A DNA stretch of 64,000 bases from Pegea sp. RAD2-039 (taxonomy: Eukaryota > Chordata > Thaliacea > Salpida > Salpidae), in the NCBI GenBank assembly GCA_034620365.1, contig JAQGEQ010000175.1, positions 1 through 64,000 of the forward strand. Direction: 5' to 3'. Position numbers and translations under genes: made by a program. Each line of letters opens with the position of its first letter. The stretch's first letter is position 1. The notes under the pieces are model-generated. The model did no database searches, was not told the DNA's origin, and saw only the letters and a program-made list of their open reading frames with translations. Below, piece by piece: positions 47,101 through 58,298 of the stretch.

Positions 47101-50022
47101 ACCAATTATTTAAGAGAATTGTTTTATCAAAAACTTACTAAGCAAAACTTGTCATATTAGTTTATTAATCCACTTATACCAACATAAAGTTTAAAAGCGT
47201 TTGGTTTTGTACTTAGAATTAAACAAGTATTTCTTCAGGTTTTAAAATCTCTAAACTTTTGTACAAAAATATTTCGATTATTTGACAGAAATTTTTCTAA
47301 AGAATAACATTTTAGTAACTCATAACAATTTGTGGTTAGTTTACAAATAACTTTCTAAGTAAACTTTTTATAGCTTAACAAAAATATAGATTTTGAAATA
47401 TTAAAATTAAAGTCTCTAGTTTTTTTTTTGACTAAATTATATAACTTTTAATTAATCTCTACGACTTACAAGCTATAAAACTTAAACTCTTTTCTCTAAA
47501 CTTTCTTAATATTTAAAAACATTTTTGGAATTATAATTATTAGTTTTTATACTTTAACCTTCAAAAAAAAATAAAAATTTAAAACAACTTTAATTTCTTA
47601 GGAATTTAAAATTCTAAATAACTAATAATATTTTTGTATATAAAATTATTAAACTTCTCTGTATCTTCTAAATTTGGTTTGATTTATGTTAATTATTAAT
47701 TAATTATTATGTTTTTAAATACTTTCTATACATAAGTTTTCTATTTATGAATATTTTATGAAAAACGTTTTTAATAATCAATAAATTTGAAAATATGTTT
47801 GTTTACTTTATTAAACTTAGCTTTTAAATACTCAGGTTCTGTAATTTTGGTATTTACATAAATCTATATAAATGAAAAATTTAAAAATTATCTAGAAGCA
47901 ATTTTCGTTGTGTTTAATTATATTTATTTTTTATTTCATTCTTTATTTTCTGTGATTGAAAACTTGATTCTAGATAGAGATGTTTTTCTAAAACAAATAA
48001 AACTGTCTAAAAAGAATAGTGCAATTTCTTTAAAAAATAAGATTTGGTAATATTAACTTTTACTATTAACTGAAATATTCATGTTGTAGCTTTTTTGACT
48101 AAAGAAAACTAGTTTAAGCTTAATTATATAAGTTTTATTATCTTACTAATTTCAACTATATTTTCAGTTACTTTACATTACTAATTTTGTTTTTTATATG
48201 CTAAATCGTATTATCTTTAATTAATTTTAAGATGTTCAACTTATTTCATACATACATAACTTTTTGTCAGAATACGTGCCTTTTATGTAACTTCAATTTG
48301 ATATGCTTCAAACTTATAAAATTTTGAATTCAACTCCTGCAGATTTTTGTCATTTCAACAAAATTGATTTAAATAATTAAAATAGTCAAACTTTTTATCA
48401 GATTGTCTTCTATATTTTAAGATAATAAAAGTTTATATTATTTAAACCATTTAACCGAAAAGTATCAACAGCTTGTAAAAAACAAGTTTTAGAAATATTT
48501 ACTATATTATAAATATTAAGAAATAAAATTACTGATAATTAATGATTTAACGTCCTTATATTTTTGGTAAACAATACTATTTGTACAACAGTAAATTTGA
48601 AAAAATAATATTTATATTTTATATCAGACATAAAAAAGTGATAATTGTAATCAAGGCCAAGAAATATATACAAATTATTTTCAATTGTTTATATAACTTT
48701 ACAATATTTAGAGCTAAATGTATTAAAATATATTTTATGTGTTGTAAAGACAATTTTATATTTGCTTATGTCATTAAAATTGAATTTACCTAAATTAAAT
48801 TTATATATCAGTTGTTGAAGTAAACGTTAAGAAAAATATCAGCTTTTTATTAAAAGCTCTAACATTTTAACAGAATTAAAATTGGATGATGAGTCACTTG
48901 ATAAGACATTACAAAAATAGTTTTTAAAATTGAAAACTAGAATAGAAATAATTAGATTATAATATAGATCTTTTAGAATTGATCATCAATTCTTCTTTTT
49001 TAGAATCGTTAAAAGTCATATTAAATTCTTTCAATGCTACCAACCTAAATAATAAATACTTTATACAAATTAATCATTTTTCAATAAATTAACATTTTGT
49101 AAAAGTACCAAAAAAATTTTACAAAAAGTTCTAAATTTAATGCAATTACTCTAATTATTTAAAACTGCGTTTATAAAAAGCATAAAATTCACAAATAAAA
49201 ATATCCAGTGAATTTATTAGCATTAAAGTCTAAGTTAAATAAAAATATATTTTTTGATGAGTTATTAACATTAAAATATAAATCTAAAAAAAGTTTACTG
49301 AATTTGTTTTTTTAAATAGTCAAATCAATTTTCACTGTTTTAATTATATCAAATTTATTTATTTTTAGTTGAAAAATTTGGTTAATAGTTTTATATAAAA
49401 AAGTTTTACTTTTTCAAAAATATATTCTTGAATTTTTTTACTCAAAAAGTTTTAGATTAAATTTAGAAAATCAAAACTACTGAGATAAACTGATAGATCA
49501 CAAAAGAAATCATTTAATGTAAAAGATTTGATCATTTCATTTAATCCATTTTACTAAGATCTGATATCAAATAACTATTTTCCTAAATAATCTTTAAAAA
49601 GTTTCATTTAAAACAACTTTTGTGAAACTTTAAAAAAGAAAATTTATTTGAATACAAAACCTACTTAGATATTTTAATAGCATTCTAAATATGATTCTAT
49701 ATTAAACACTTTTTTATTGATAATTTAATTGATGTTAATTTTTAAATACATTTAATATTATGATTATAATGTTTATAGATATTTCTTAGTAAAGTTGAAA
49801 ATAATAAAACTTTTTTCTAGTCACTTTTAATAAAATCGATTAGAATTACGTTTTTTAAAGAAAATTTTTCTTTATTTTCTGATCAAATTTTAAAACTAGG
49901 AAAATTAAACATTATTGAGCCTTGAAAAGTAACTTTTATCATTTTACTATTAATAATGGTATTAATTGTTTAACTTGTATGTTGTTTATTTTATTTAATG
50001 TTCATTTTTTTGGCCTACTTAC
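38112..50022. other. Gene desert upstream of SALL
   Basis: Nearly 12 kb with no frame longer than about 70 codons that looks like protein, no RNA gene and no clear repeat array. Very AT-rich throughout, with slightly more complex sequence near 39240-39430. It is the 5' flank of the SALL gene, so distal regulatory elements are plausible (inference). Confidence 0.6.
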
Positions 50023-50261
50023 TAATACAGGGCAGAAATGATGAAGATCCAGTTGTTGCCTTTGCAGCAGGGGATCCACGACAACAAGATTATGCAGCGG
50101 AACAGAAGGACTGATACAGCTACTGCCAGAACGATACTGATAACAGTAAAAATTTGCCTATGAGACTCTATCTTCGGGTTTAAGGCGGGAATTTTGATGT
50201 TATTAACTACTTGTTGACATATATTCAAAATTTGTTCAAAAGTCCAGGAGTTTTCTTTCAA
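50023..50261 (-). other. Exon-like frame with a membrane segment, strand ambiguous
   Basis: Minus strand: about 79 codons containing WTFEQILNICQQVV, then a hydrophobic segment (IFTVISIVLAVAVSVLLF) and a CC motif, ending exactly at a perfect GTAAGT donor. No start exon or downstream exon was found, and an in-frame TAA precedes the frame. Plus strand, same place: a branch-point-like TACTAAT and CAG acceptor at about 50030 open a 27-codon frame (GRNDEDPVVAFAAGDPRQQD...) to a TGA. Only one can be real, if either is. The block is much less AT-rich than its flanks. It could be an exon of an undetected gene or a transposable-element remnant. Confidence 0.3.
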
Positions 50262-50485
50262 TTGTTACCTTAGAGTTATAAAAGATTTGAATGGATTTAA
50301 AACCCACAGAAGTATTTCCACAAACAAGTGAATAGTACCACTACCCTGTGGTTGCTTTAAGAGGGCCAAATACTATCGGTAGACAATCTACTGACTTTGA
50401 GGTCACTGTCCTAGGTCACTGGGGCAAGTTACTGGACTGAGTCACCTAGCAGGGTCTAAAGAGTAGGGGTAGTTCATTATAATCA

Positions 50486-50497
50486 TGCGCATGCGCA
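50486..50497. promoter_or_regulatory. NRF1-type palindrome TGCGCATGCGCA
   Basis: A perfect match to the palindromic NRF1 binding site, which is strongly depleted by chance in DNA this AT-rich. NRF1 sites typically sit in promoters of housekeeping genes. It lies in a GC-richer island about 225 bp upstream (minus sense) of the exon-like frame at 50023-50261 and 357 bp beyond the MED21 stop, so its target is unclear. Confidence 0.45.
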
Positions 50498-50807
50498 GAC
50501 GGGGAAAAGGTCAACTTTCTTTCATCTACTTCTCTTTAATGAAACTGAAAAAAAGCAGAATTTCGAAATATTTACTGAAAAGTTTTTAATATTTTAAACA
50601 ACGAAAATAAAACTTCAGTTGGCTAACTATATTCAAACTCTATCAAATAGTTAAACAATTCAAAAGTGAATTTGATATAGACTTAAAATTCACCAACAAA
50701 AATCAAGATACCAAACACATGTTGGAAGATTTCAAATCAGTTAGAAAGAAATCTGATGAAGCTCTTTTACAAGAAAAATTTTATCATAATCTTAATTAAG
50801 AAAAGAG

Positions 50808-50813
50808 TTTATT
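50808..50813 (-). terminator. Polyadenylation signal AATAAA
   Basis: AATAAA on the minus strand about 41 nt after the MED21 stop codon, indicating a short 3' UTR. Confidence 0.6.
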
Positions 50814-50853
50814 CATTAAAGAGAATTTTCAAAGATCAAATAATAAAAGAAGT

Positions 50854-52344
50854 TTATCTCTGAGGAAGTTCTGAAAAATCCCCAGTAACTTCTTTTGTAG
50901 GAGGGAGATATGTTTTAGGTAAGGTTCCGCAGGTGAAGGCCGCCTACAAGAAAAAGTGTCATTTTACAAATGCTTAAAAATTTTATAATTTGATAAAATT
51001 CAAAAAAATTAAGAATTTCAAAACCTACTTGAATTTTTCTAGTTTCTAACTGCATCTTTGCAATATCTACAAGAGCTTCTTGTAACTTGTTCAATCTTTC
51101 TTCGCCTTCTTTCACTAATAATCTCAACTTTTCAGCTTCTCCATTATTTTCAATTTCTAATTTGCTGAGAAAAGAAGCCTGAAAGCAAATAAATAAAATG
51201 AAGAATGAAAAAAGTTAGACATATAAGGATTATAAAGATAATTATTATATTATTATCATATCAATATTTTAACTGATAATTACAAATGAGTTTACTTGTG
51301 ATCAGAATTTATGAAAGCTTTTTATTATGATAAAACACATGGCTGCAGATGACGAATTACACAATTGTTATAATAAACACAAAATTATATAAAATGATAA
51401 TGAAAAGGTTTCAAGTAAAACAGCTTAACATAAATAATGTATAAAAAAATAGAAGTACTGCAGAGTAGATATAAGTTAAAAATCAAAAGTAGAAAATAAG
51501 TATCACTTGCTAACAAAATTATTTTATAAACTTTTAAAAGAAGTTGTTATACACAATATAAAAATAACATGGTCACTTATACAAACTGAACCTACCTGTA
51601 ATTGGGTAGTACTTTCTTCATCAGGTAAAGAATCTATTAATACATCAATATCTTTTGAAGTCCTACTGATGACGTTGCAGAAAAGACGAACATTTTCTTG
51701 AAAAAATATGTTGTTATGAATTTGTGTTATGAAAATACAAAATGAAAGTAATAAACAAACCATCGGTTGTAATTCCTGGTTCTTTACTTGCAGATTTTTC
51801 AAATCCTACAAATGTAGATGAAGGAGCACTTTGTTGTAACAATCCGATACTATTACAGAATTGATCTGCCAGCTAAAAATAAAAATAAATTGAATAAATT
51901 TAGAAAAAAAGTATTCTTTTGTTGAACTATATATATTTATTATATAATAATAATACTCATGATTACATTTATAGTTTATTTAATAATAGAACAAATTTAT
52001 GTGAATTAAGTCAACAGAAAAAACAATATTAATAAACAACACTATAATATATATTATAATTAATATATTCATATTGAGATTATAACAAGCTTAATAAATA
52101 TATAAAAAAATATATAAAATTTAGCTTATATAAATTTAAAAAAATTTTAGTAGAAATATAACATCAGAATATTTGTTTTTTTATTGATGTTATATGTTGT
52201 GAGAAATAAAACAGTTTTATCATCTTTAAAAATAATTTAAAGAAAATTATAAAATAATTTAGTCAACAAGTAAAGATAGAAATATTTTCTTGAATTACTT
52301 ACAAGGTTTATAGCGTCTTGAAGCTGAGTTAATCTATCAGACAT
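50854..52344 (-). CDS. MED21: Mediator complex subunit 21
   Basis: Five exons, 52303-52344, 51761-51872, 51596-51696, 51029-51178 and 50854-50943, join in phase into 164 aa (human MED21 is about 144). MED21 pairs with MED7 as a coiled-coil hinge in the Mediator middle module, linking activators to RNA polymerase II. Diagnostic matches to the family: the start [20 protein letters not shown], the central motif [20 protein letters not shown], and the C-terminal helix [19 protein letters not shown]. The extra length is mainly in the linker (about residues 25-55) and a C-terminal extension rich in Pro and Thr. All introns are GT-AG. The ATG lies 23 nt after a GGTTTTTAG acceptor-like site, and CEP20 lies 271 bp upstream on the same strand, so co-transcription with trans-splicing is possible. 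Confidence 0.93.
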
Positions 52345-52615
52345 TTAGTTTATTTATCAAAACAAAACTAAAAACCAACTACACAAGATAAGAGAAGACA
52401 ATAGATTAACATATTTTTAGAATAAATTATTCAATTTAATCAATCTTTACAAAACCAGTTTCTAACAATAATTATAACATTTCTATAAATGAAAATTTTG
52501 CGAGTTAAAAAATGAATTAAAATTATCAACAAAATTTAAAAAAAAAAAACTTTAACATAAATAAGAAAAATTATCAATTGAAAAAGAAATTGACAAGATT
52601 AATAGTGATATAAAG

Positions 52616-52984
52616 TTATTTGCTTTGTTGGTTTTTTGTAGAAAATGATTGAACCAATGAATAAAGCAATGGAACAGCATAAGAGGTTTCTGTGTCTTTG
52701 ACATTAAGTTCTTGACAAAGAAATTTTCGATCTAGTCGTCCATCAGGTTGACCTGTTTCTTTTACCAGGACTGATTCAGAATATTTATAATTATTGAATA
52801 CTAAATATTCTCTGATTAATTCATTTATAATCAAATTTTCGTGAGAAAGTTTTGGTTTTGTAGCAGAAGGGTCATCTAATGCTTTGAAAATATCCGCTCT
52901 TAGCTGTGCTTTCATTTGATCTAAAACACCTTTGCTTTCCAAAGTTTCAACTAAAACATTTTTCAATGCATCAACAGTATTCAT
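52616..52984 (-). CDS. CEP20: Centrosomal LisH protein CEP20/FOPNL
   Basis: Intronless coding region of 122 aa starting at the ATG at 52984. CEP20 (FOR20, FOPNL) is a small centriolar-satellite and basal-body protein needed for ciliogenesis. The N-terminal TOF helices (VDALKNVLVETLESKGVLDQ, LRADIFKALDD) and the LisH motif around residues 46-68 (NLIINELIREYLVFNNYKYS) closely follow the human protein, as do GQPDGRLDRKFLCQELNV and VPLLYSLV. The protein is about 50 residues shorter than the human one, lacking the variable C-terminal tail. A GATATTTAG acceptor-like site sits 24 nt before the start. MED21 follows 271 bp downstream on the same strand. Confidence 0.92.
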   Translation of the reverse strand: MNTVDALKNVLVETLESKGVLDQMKAQLRADIFKALDDPSATKPKLSHENLIINELIREYLVFNNYKYSESVLVKETGQPDGRLDRKFLCQELNVKDTETSYAVPLLYSLVQSFSTKNQQSK

Positions 52985-53454
52985 AATAATCAATAAGAAT
53001 TGCCAAAGCTAAATATCATCAACTTTTACCTACAATACGACCGTTATGTTGTTGAATTTAACTAAATATTGAAATTTTGTTTTTTTGAATAATTTTGGAG
53101 CTTTATTTTTTGGAACAGCATATAAGACCAAATTTGCTAGATCAATATTTAGAAAATTTAAAAACTATTTTTGATCTCAATAAAGTAGTAACAAAAATTA
53201 TTATTAAATATTTAAAAACTTTAAGATAAATTAAAAAATGTAAAATAACTATTTCTTTACGATAAGCAAATTTTAATTCTAAAAATATGTTGTACTCTCG
53301 TTCGGCAGAATGATCAGAACTATAATTTGCTTTACAAGAAATTCTGTTTAAAACAGTTTTAATTCTATCTGGAACATATAACTTATTCAAAAAGTCAATT
53401 GAATTATTTCACAATAACTTTCGACAAGCTAGAAAAATTTCAAAATCAGCGTGT

Positions 53455-53460
53455 CACGTG
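53455..53460. promoter_or_regulatory. CACGTG E-box
   Basis: Palindromic GTCACGTGAT about 470 bp upstream of the CEP20 start, resembling USF/MiT-family sites. Six bases is a weak basis; listed as a candidate only. Confidence 0.25.
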
Positions 53461-54326
53461 ATAAAATGTTGTGCTTAAATTTGCTACAGAAATGAACTGG
53501 TTCATGCGTCAAAGCACCCTAATGGTAATTTGGATTAAAAACTCATTAAATGGGTTGTTGAACAAATATTTTCTAGACTTTTAATAAAATATTATTATAA
53601 TTTGCTCATCAGAACTGAACGTACAAATGATATTTTTACAAACATCATAAATAGCTCAAATTGTCTTCACAGGTTATTCTTATATTTCTCGAATATCATA
53701 ATATCCAATATTTTTTCCAAATACTTTAGTTAGGTGAAAACTGAACAGGTTTCAAGGCTTTATTTCTTAAAAGAAAGGAATTGATATATATTAGGGCAAT
53801 GACATTGAGATCAACAAAACTTTTCTGTCTGGATCTAGTCCCATAACTTTTGCTTTTCCCGAAGCAATCATAAGACTGTGATGAAAATCTATCCGCACTC
53901 ACTAGGTGTTTACTCTGATAAAACTATGTCTTATTTTAGTTGCTATTTATTGTTTTAGTTGAAAAAGCAGCAAGTCATCTGAACTGTTCATTCATCTCGA
54001 TGCCTTATGAAATAATAAACATTCTATAAAAATTCAACTAAAAATATTTCCTTTTAACACGACTATTATTTGGTTTTACAGTTTTTAAAATAAAATAGTG
54101 CTTTAATATTCTGTAGACAAAGTTATAATCAAAGTTTATATATCAATATTTAGCTGAATATGCATGAAAGAGGCATTATAGATCTTTTAAGATCTTATAT
54201 GAAGTTGCCCGACTACTATCTTTATTTATCATAAAAACTTATTTGTAAGTAATTAGTTTTATTAATGCTCTCTTGGCATTTAGGCTGCTTATATTTTGTG
54301 TTTAAAATAGTTTTCTTCAAAAAGAC

Positions 54327-54355
54327 TGACCTAAAGATTGACCTAAAGATTGACC
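54327..54355. repeat. 12-bp tandem repeat
   Basis: Unit tgacctaaagat present about 2.4 times in intergenic sequence. Confidence 0.7.
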
Positions 54356-55760
54356 AATAATGATTTAAACAAAGCAAAACTATAGACCTCATGAATATGA
54401 GTTTTTGCACTTAAGTAAATTAAATTGAAATAAAAATGATCAATAACGCACATAAACAAACCAATCTCTTGTTATTGTTTATCATGAGTAATTTAAACAA
54501 CAATTTAACATTGTATAAGTCAATTTCAAGAAGTTTATTATCAAGTTATTACAAAACCAAGGTCCAATTATTCTTGTAGAAAGTAAACTTTATAAATTAA
54601 CAATCGGTTCTTGATGTTGTATTAATTGAAGCAGTTCTATATTGCTAAATGTTCTAATTAACCATATCAACATTATCAGCGGTTCTCTGAAACTATCTAT
54701 CTTACAAAGATTGGAGAAACAAGAAAAATCTTCTTAAGTTGAATTTTAGTTTTTATTTAACCTATTTCTTTGTAAAGAAAAAATATATTGAAAACGTAAT
54801 AGGAATTTTTGTATAAAGGTTTTCGTCCAGTATTTTCAGTTAGAGATCTAAAATAATCTGATCTTTGAAACTTATAAAGATTTAAGAATAAAACCTATTT
54901 TTTAGCTGTTTTAGATTGTATGTCCCAAAAAATATAGTAATTTTCATTCTTTTTTGACAAATACATTGGAATAAAAATAAATTTTAATAGAAATTGGATA
55001 TTTGGATAGTTTAGTCAAAGGCAAGCTTCTAGTTCTTAAACTTATCGAGCCAGCTTATCTAGTTAAAGATTTTGTTGAAATTAGTTTATTAATCTTTGTA
55101 GTTTATTAAACACGTAAATGCTTTTGAAAATATCATAATTTCTAAATACCAATAGATTTGCTTTACTAGTTAAAAATATAAAAGTAGTATTTAAAGTAGT
55201 TTAATAGTTATTGAAAACTTGCATAAGATTTTTGATTGTTTTAATTGTGATTACAATCGGTGAAAATATTTCTTACAAAATTGCTTTATTTAAATTCCAT
55301 AAGGGACTTTCCCAAAATATTTTAAAGTAATGGCTTTTCTCAACTTGCTGCTTTTACTTTGAATCATCTTCCTTATTAATCTATTTTATTCAAAAAGTAT
55401 TTATTCAATTTAAAACTTTTTAGAGTTTTATAGAAATAGACTTTTCGTAAATATTTTTTCTACCGTATTTAGTGGCATTTTACTAAAATATTTTTTTGTT
55501 TTTTAAGTTTTCATAAAGAACACTTTTCAAAGTTTTTTTTATAGAAAAACAGATAATTTTCATCTAACTTATATATATTTCCGTTTTTTTCATATTAAAT
55601 TGAAAAAATTAATTATAAAATTTACAAAATCTGTTTTGACATTATTCTGACAAAATTATATTTTTACTTTTATTTTGGTATTTGTATATTTTAGTTAATA
55701 AAAACTTACTAACGTTTTATAAATCCTTTAAATACTTCTCTAATCTTTGTAAATTTTTAG

Positions 55761-55769
55761 ATGGAGTGA
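55761..55769 (+). promoter_or_regulatory. Two-codon upstream ORF
   Basis: ATG GAG TGA begins immediately after a TTTTTAG acceptor-like site (55754-55760) and ends 13 nt before the receptor kinase start. If the mRNA 5' region is formed by splicing at that acceptor, this minimal upstream ORF would be in the leader and could dampen translation (inference). Confidence 0.4.
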
Positions 55770-55782
55770 TTATTTTGGAATC

Positions 55783-58298
55783 ATGAAAGTTTTTATCTTT
55801 TTTTTCCTGTTAAATTGTAGTTTATTAGTTCAGTTACACTTGTGTGAGGCAATAAGATTACTTAAAGAACCAAATAATCAAGTGTGGTTGATAGGTAAGA
55901 AAAATAATTTAAAATGCCTGTCAAATTTGGAATCTAATCAAACATGCTCATGGTACAAAAACGGAAATTTTATTGGCTCTTCATCATTTTATAATAGAGA
56001 ATGCAATTATGACAAACTCACTTCACACATTAGTAATACAGGAAATTATACTTGTAAAATTGCCAGCAATTTTAGCAATACTGTTCCTGTTTTAAGTTGT
56101 AATTTTTTTGATAAACCAAATTTTACAATAGATATTTTGGAGGGAAAAATTTGTGCAAAAGTTCTGGATGACATTTTTCTAAAGTTTTCTAATAAGTGTT
56201 TGTATTCTTATCTAAAAGGATTAGATAATGAAATACTTGAAAAAAGTAAAGGGTTTTTTGTAGCTTGAAAAAAGTAAAGGGTTTAGCATTTTAGCATTCA
56301 ACAGATAGAACAGACTTTATTGTTGAGTTTAAGTTTTGTGACTGTAATGTTGAATTTAATAAATCATCTATATCTAAAAAAATAAGTGTTCTAGAATCTA
56401 TACCAATTACTGCCACTTGTCAACTAGATTTAGATGTACTAGTAACAATAAAAGATATCAGTAAACTCAATGAAACAGATCAAGATTTTAAATTCTTAAT
56501 TTTCCTTAATGGAGAGAAATATATTAAAAAATTTTCTGAATCGAACAAGATATGGATTCTGCAATCTGAACTTATGAATAAGCTACAAAGTTTTCACTCA
56601 TATAACTTAACATTTTCATATCAGTATTTCAATGAAACAACCAATAGAACCATAGGATCAGGATTATCATTTGCTCAATTTTTATGTGAAGTTAATTATC
56701 TTAAAGACATTCCAAGCTTATTAATTGATTCTGTTGGAAGTTCAAATGTTTCTTTTTGTCTTCAAAATTCAGATGGACAACTATTTAGAGATTTAACTCT
56801 ACTGGTAGAAGTTTGTTTATCTTCACAATCAGATATAGTTTATTGTGATATAAGAGTTGCAAATAATTTGACTTTTACCAATTTAAAAGAAAATACTTCT
56901 TATAAATTTACATCAGCATTTTGTAAAGAAAAACAATATAATAACACTTGTTATTCAAAAAGTGAAATAAAAAAGTTTAAGACAAAGATGATTGCAAAGA
57001 AAAATCCAGAAGAGAAATCTGGCTCAATCCCAATCTACATCATCATATCTTCAGGTATAATCCTCTTCTTTCTAATCATTCTGATGCCTTTAGTATATCA
57101 TCTTAAGAGAAGTGTAAGAACAAGATTAGATTTTGAGAATGTTGATAATTTAGGAATAGACACATTAAGATCACAACCGAATTGTTATTATACGCCAATG
57201 TCACCTCATTCTCCAACTAAGCAGAGTCTGATGGAAGACATCAAAGACCGTTTTAGTGATAAAATTATTAATAAATCTGATATTAAAGTTTTAGCTGAAA
57301 TAGGACAAGGCCAGTTTGGTTTTGTTCATGAAGGAATTTTGTCAATTCGAGATAAAGGCAAAATAGTAAAAGAACAGAAAGTAGCTGTTAAATTCACTTT
57401 GCTAAATGATTTTACTTTAAGAGAAAAGATGGAAATATTAAAAGAAGCTCATCGAATGAAAGATCTTGATCATCCAAATGTGATGAGATTAACTGGGATC
57501 TATATTCCAAAGTTTGAAACAGTTGCCTCATTTAATCCAAGCGTTGTACTACCTTACATTGAAAACGGAGATCTTAAAACTTATTTAATGCAGAAACGTT
57601 TAGCTTTTGAAACAGCTGATTTAACTTTGAATTCTTTGTTCAACTTTTGTGTTGATATTGCAAATGGTATGGATTATCTTGCTCAACATCAAATCGTGCA
57701 TAGAGATTTAGCAGCAAGAAACTGTATGTTAGATAATAATTTAAATGTAATTATCAGTGATTTTGGTTTGTCAAGACCTCTATATTCAAGTGAGTATTAT
57801 CGTCAACAAAAAGTTAGTAAACTTCCTATAAAATGGATGGCACTTGAAAGTTTAGTTGATAATATTTTCACTTTTAAAACCGATGTATGGGGCTTTGGTG
57901 TTACAGCTTGGGAAATATTTACATTTGGTCAACAACCATATCCAGGAATTTCTAATAGTGAATTAAAAGGGTTTCTGAGTAGAGGTATGAGACTAGCAAG
58001 GCCTGAAAATTGTCCAAACCAGCTTTGGTCAAGTGTGGTTTATCCTTGTTGGCAACAACAAGCTGATGATAGAAGTAATTTTTCTGAAATTATAAAAGAT
58101 CTTCAAAATATAAAGAGTCTTCTTGGTGAAGAAGTTTTAGAAGAAGCGGTAAAACTAGTTCATCTACATTCATTTGCTTCTATTGATGATAATTATTTAG
58201 GTGACGGTTATAGTTCTGTAAATCAATATATAACACCTGATACATTTATTGAACAATCATTAGATTTTGATTACAAAGAAGACATAATTGAGTTATGA
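55783..58298 (+). CDS. TAM-like receptor tyrosine kinase
   Basis: Two exons, 55783-56245 and 56305-58298, give 818 aa. Layout: signal peptide (1-23), a Cys-containing Ig-like region and further divergent ectodomain with many N-x-S/T sites, transmembrane helix about 396-420, cytoplasmic kinase about 482-760, tail. Kinase motifs are complete: GQGQFG loop, VAVKF lysine near 517, HRDLAARN near 620, DFGLS near 640, an activation loop with EYYRQ. Similarity to Axl/Mer/Tyro3 is in LDHPNVMRLTGIYI, the YYRQ...LPIKWMALESL activation segment and the PYPGISNSELKGFL region. The TAM signature KWIAIES reads KWMALES, so a TAM-like assignment is safer than orthology. Tail tyrosines (NYLGDGYSSVNQY) could be docking sites. 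The ectodomain is too divergent to count Ig and FN3 domains by eye. One intron in 2.5 kb is unusual for this family. Confidence 0.9.
56236..56284 (+). repeat. Tandem duplication across a splice donor
   Basis: The sequence cttgaaaaaagtaaagggtt occurs at 56236 and again at 56264 (28-bp offset). The first copy holds the exon end and the donor GTAAAG used at 56246; the second copy, with the same donor sequence, lies inside the 59-nt intron (56246-56304). Using the second donor would include an in-frame TAG. Confidence 0.8.

Larger units (their letters stand above)
52985..55782. other. Intergenic with unassigned short frames
   Basis: Between divergent CEP20 (-) and the receptor kinase (+). Two minus-strand frames look slightly protein-like without a usable start: 53142-53390 (about 48 sensible residues, including IKTVLNRISCKANYSSDHS, then low-complexity hydrophobic text) and 53791-53875 (LMIASGKAKVMGLDPDRKV... 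to a stop, behind a CATCACAG acceptor). Neither could be linked to other exons. The remainder is AT-rich and featureless. Confidence 0.35.

Noticed and set aside
48581-48793. Plus-strand 70-codon frame in the gene desert
   Set aside because: Composition is just Ile/Lys/Phe/Asn from AT-rich DNA; no splice sites, family motif or neighbouring exons.
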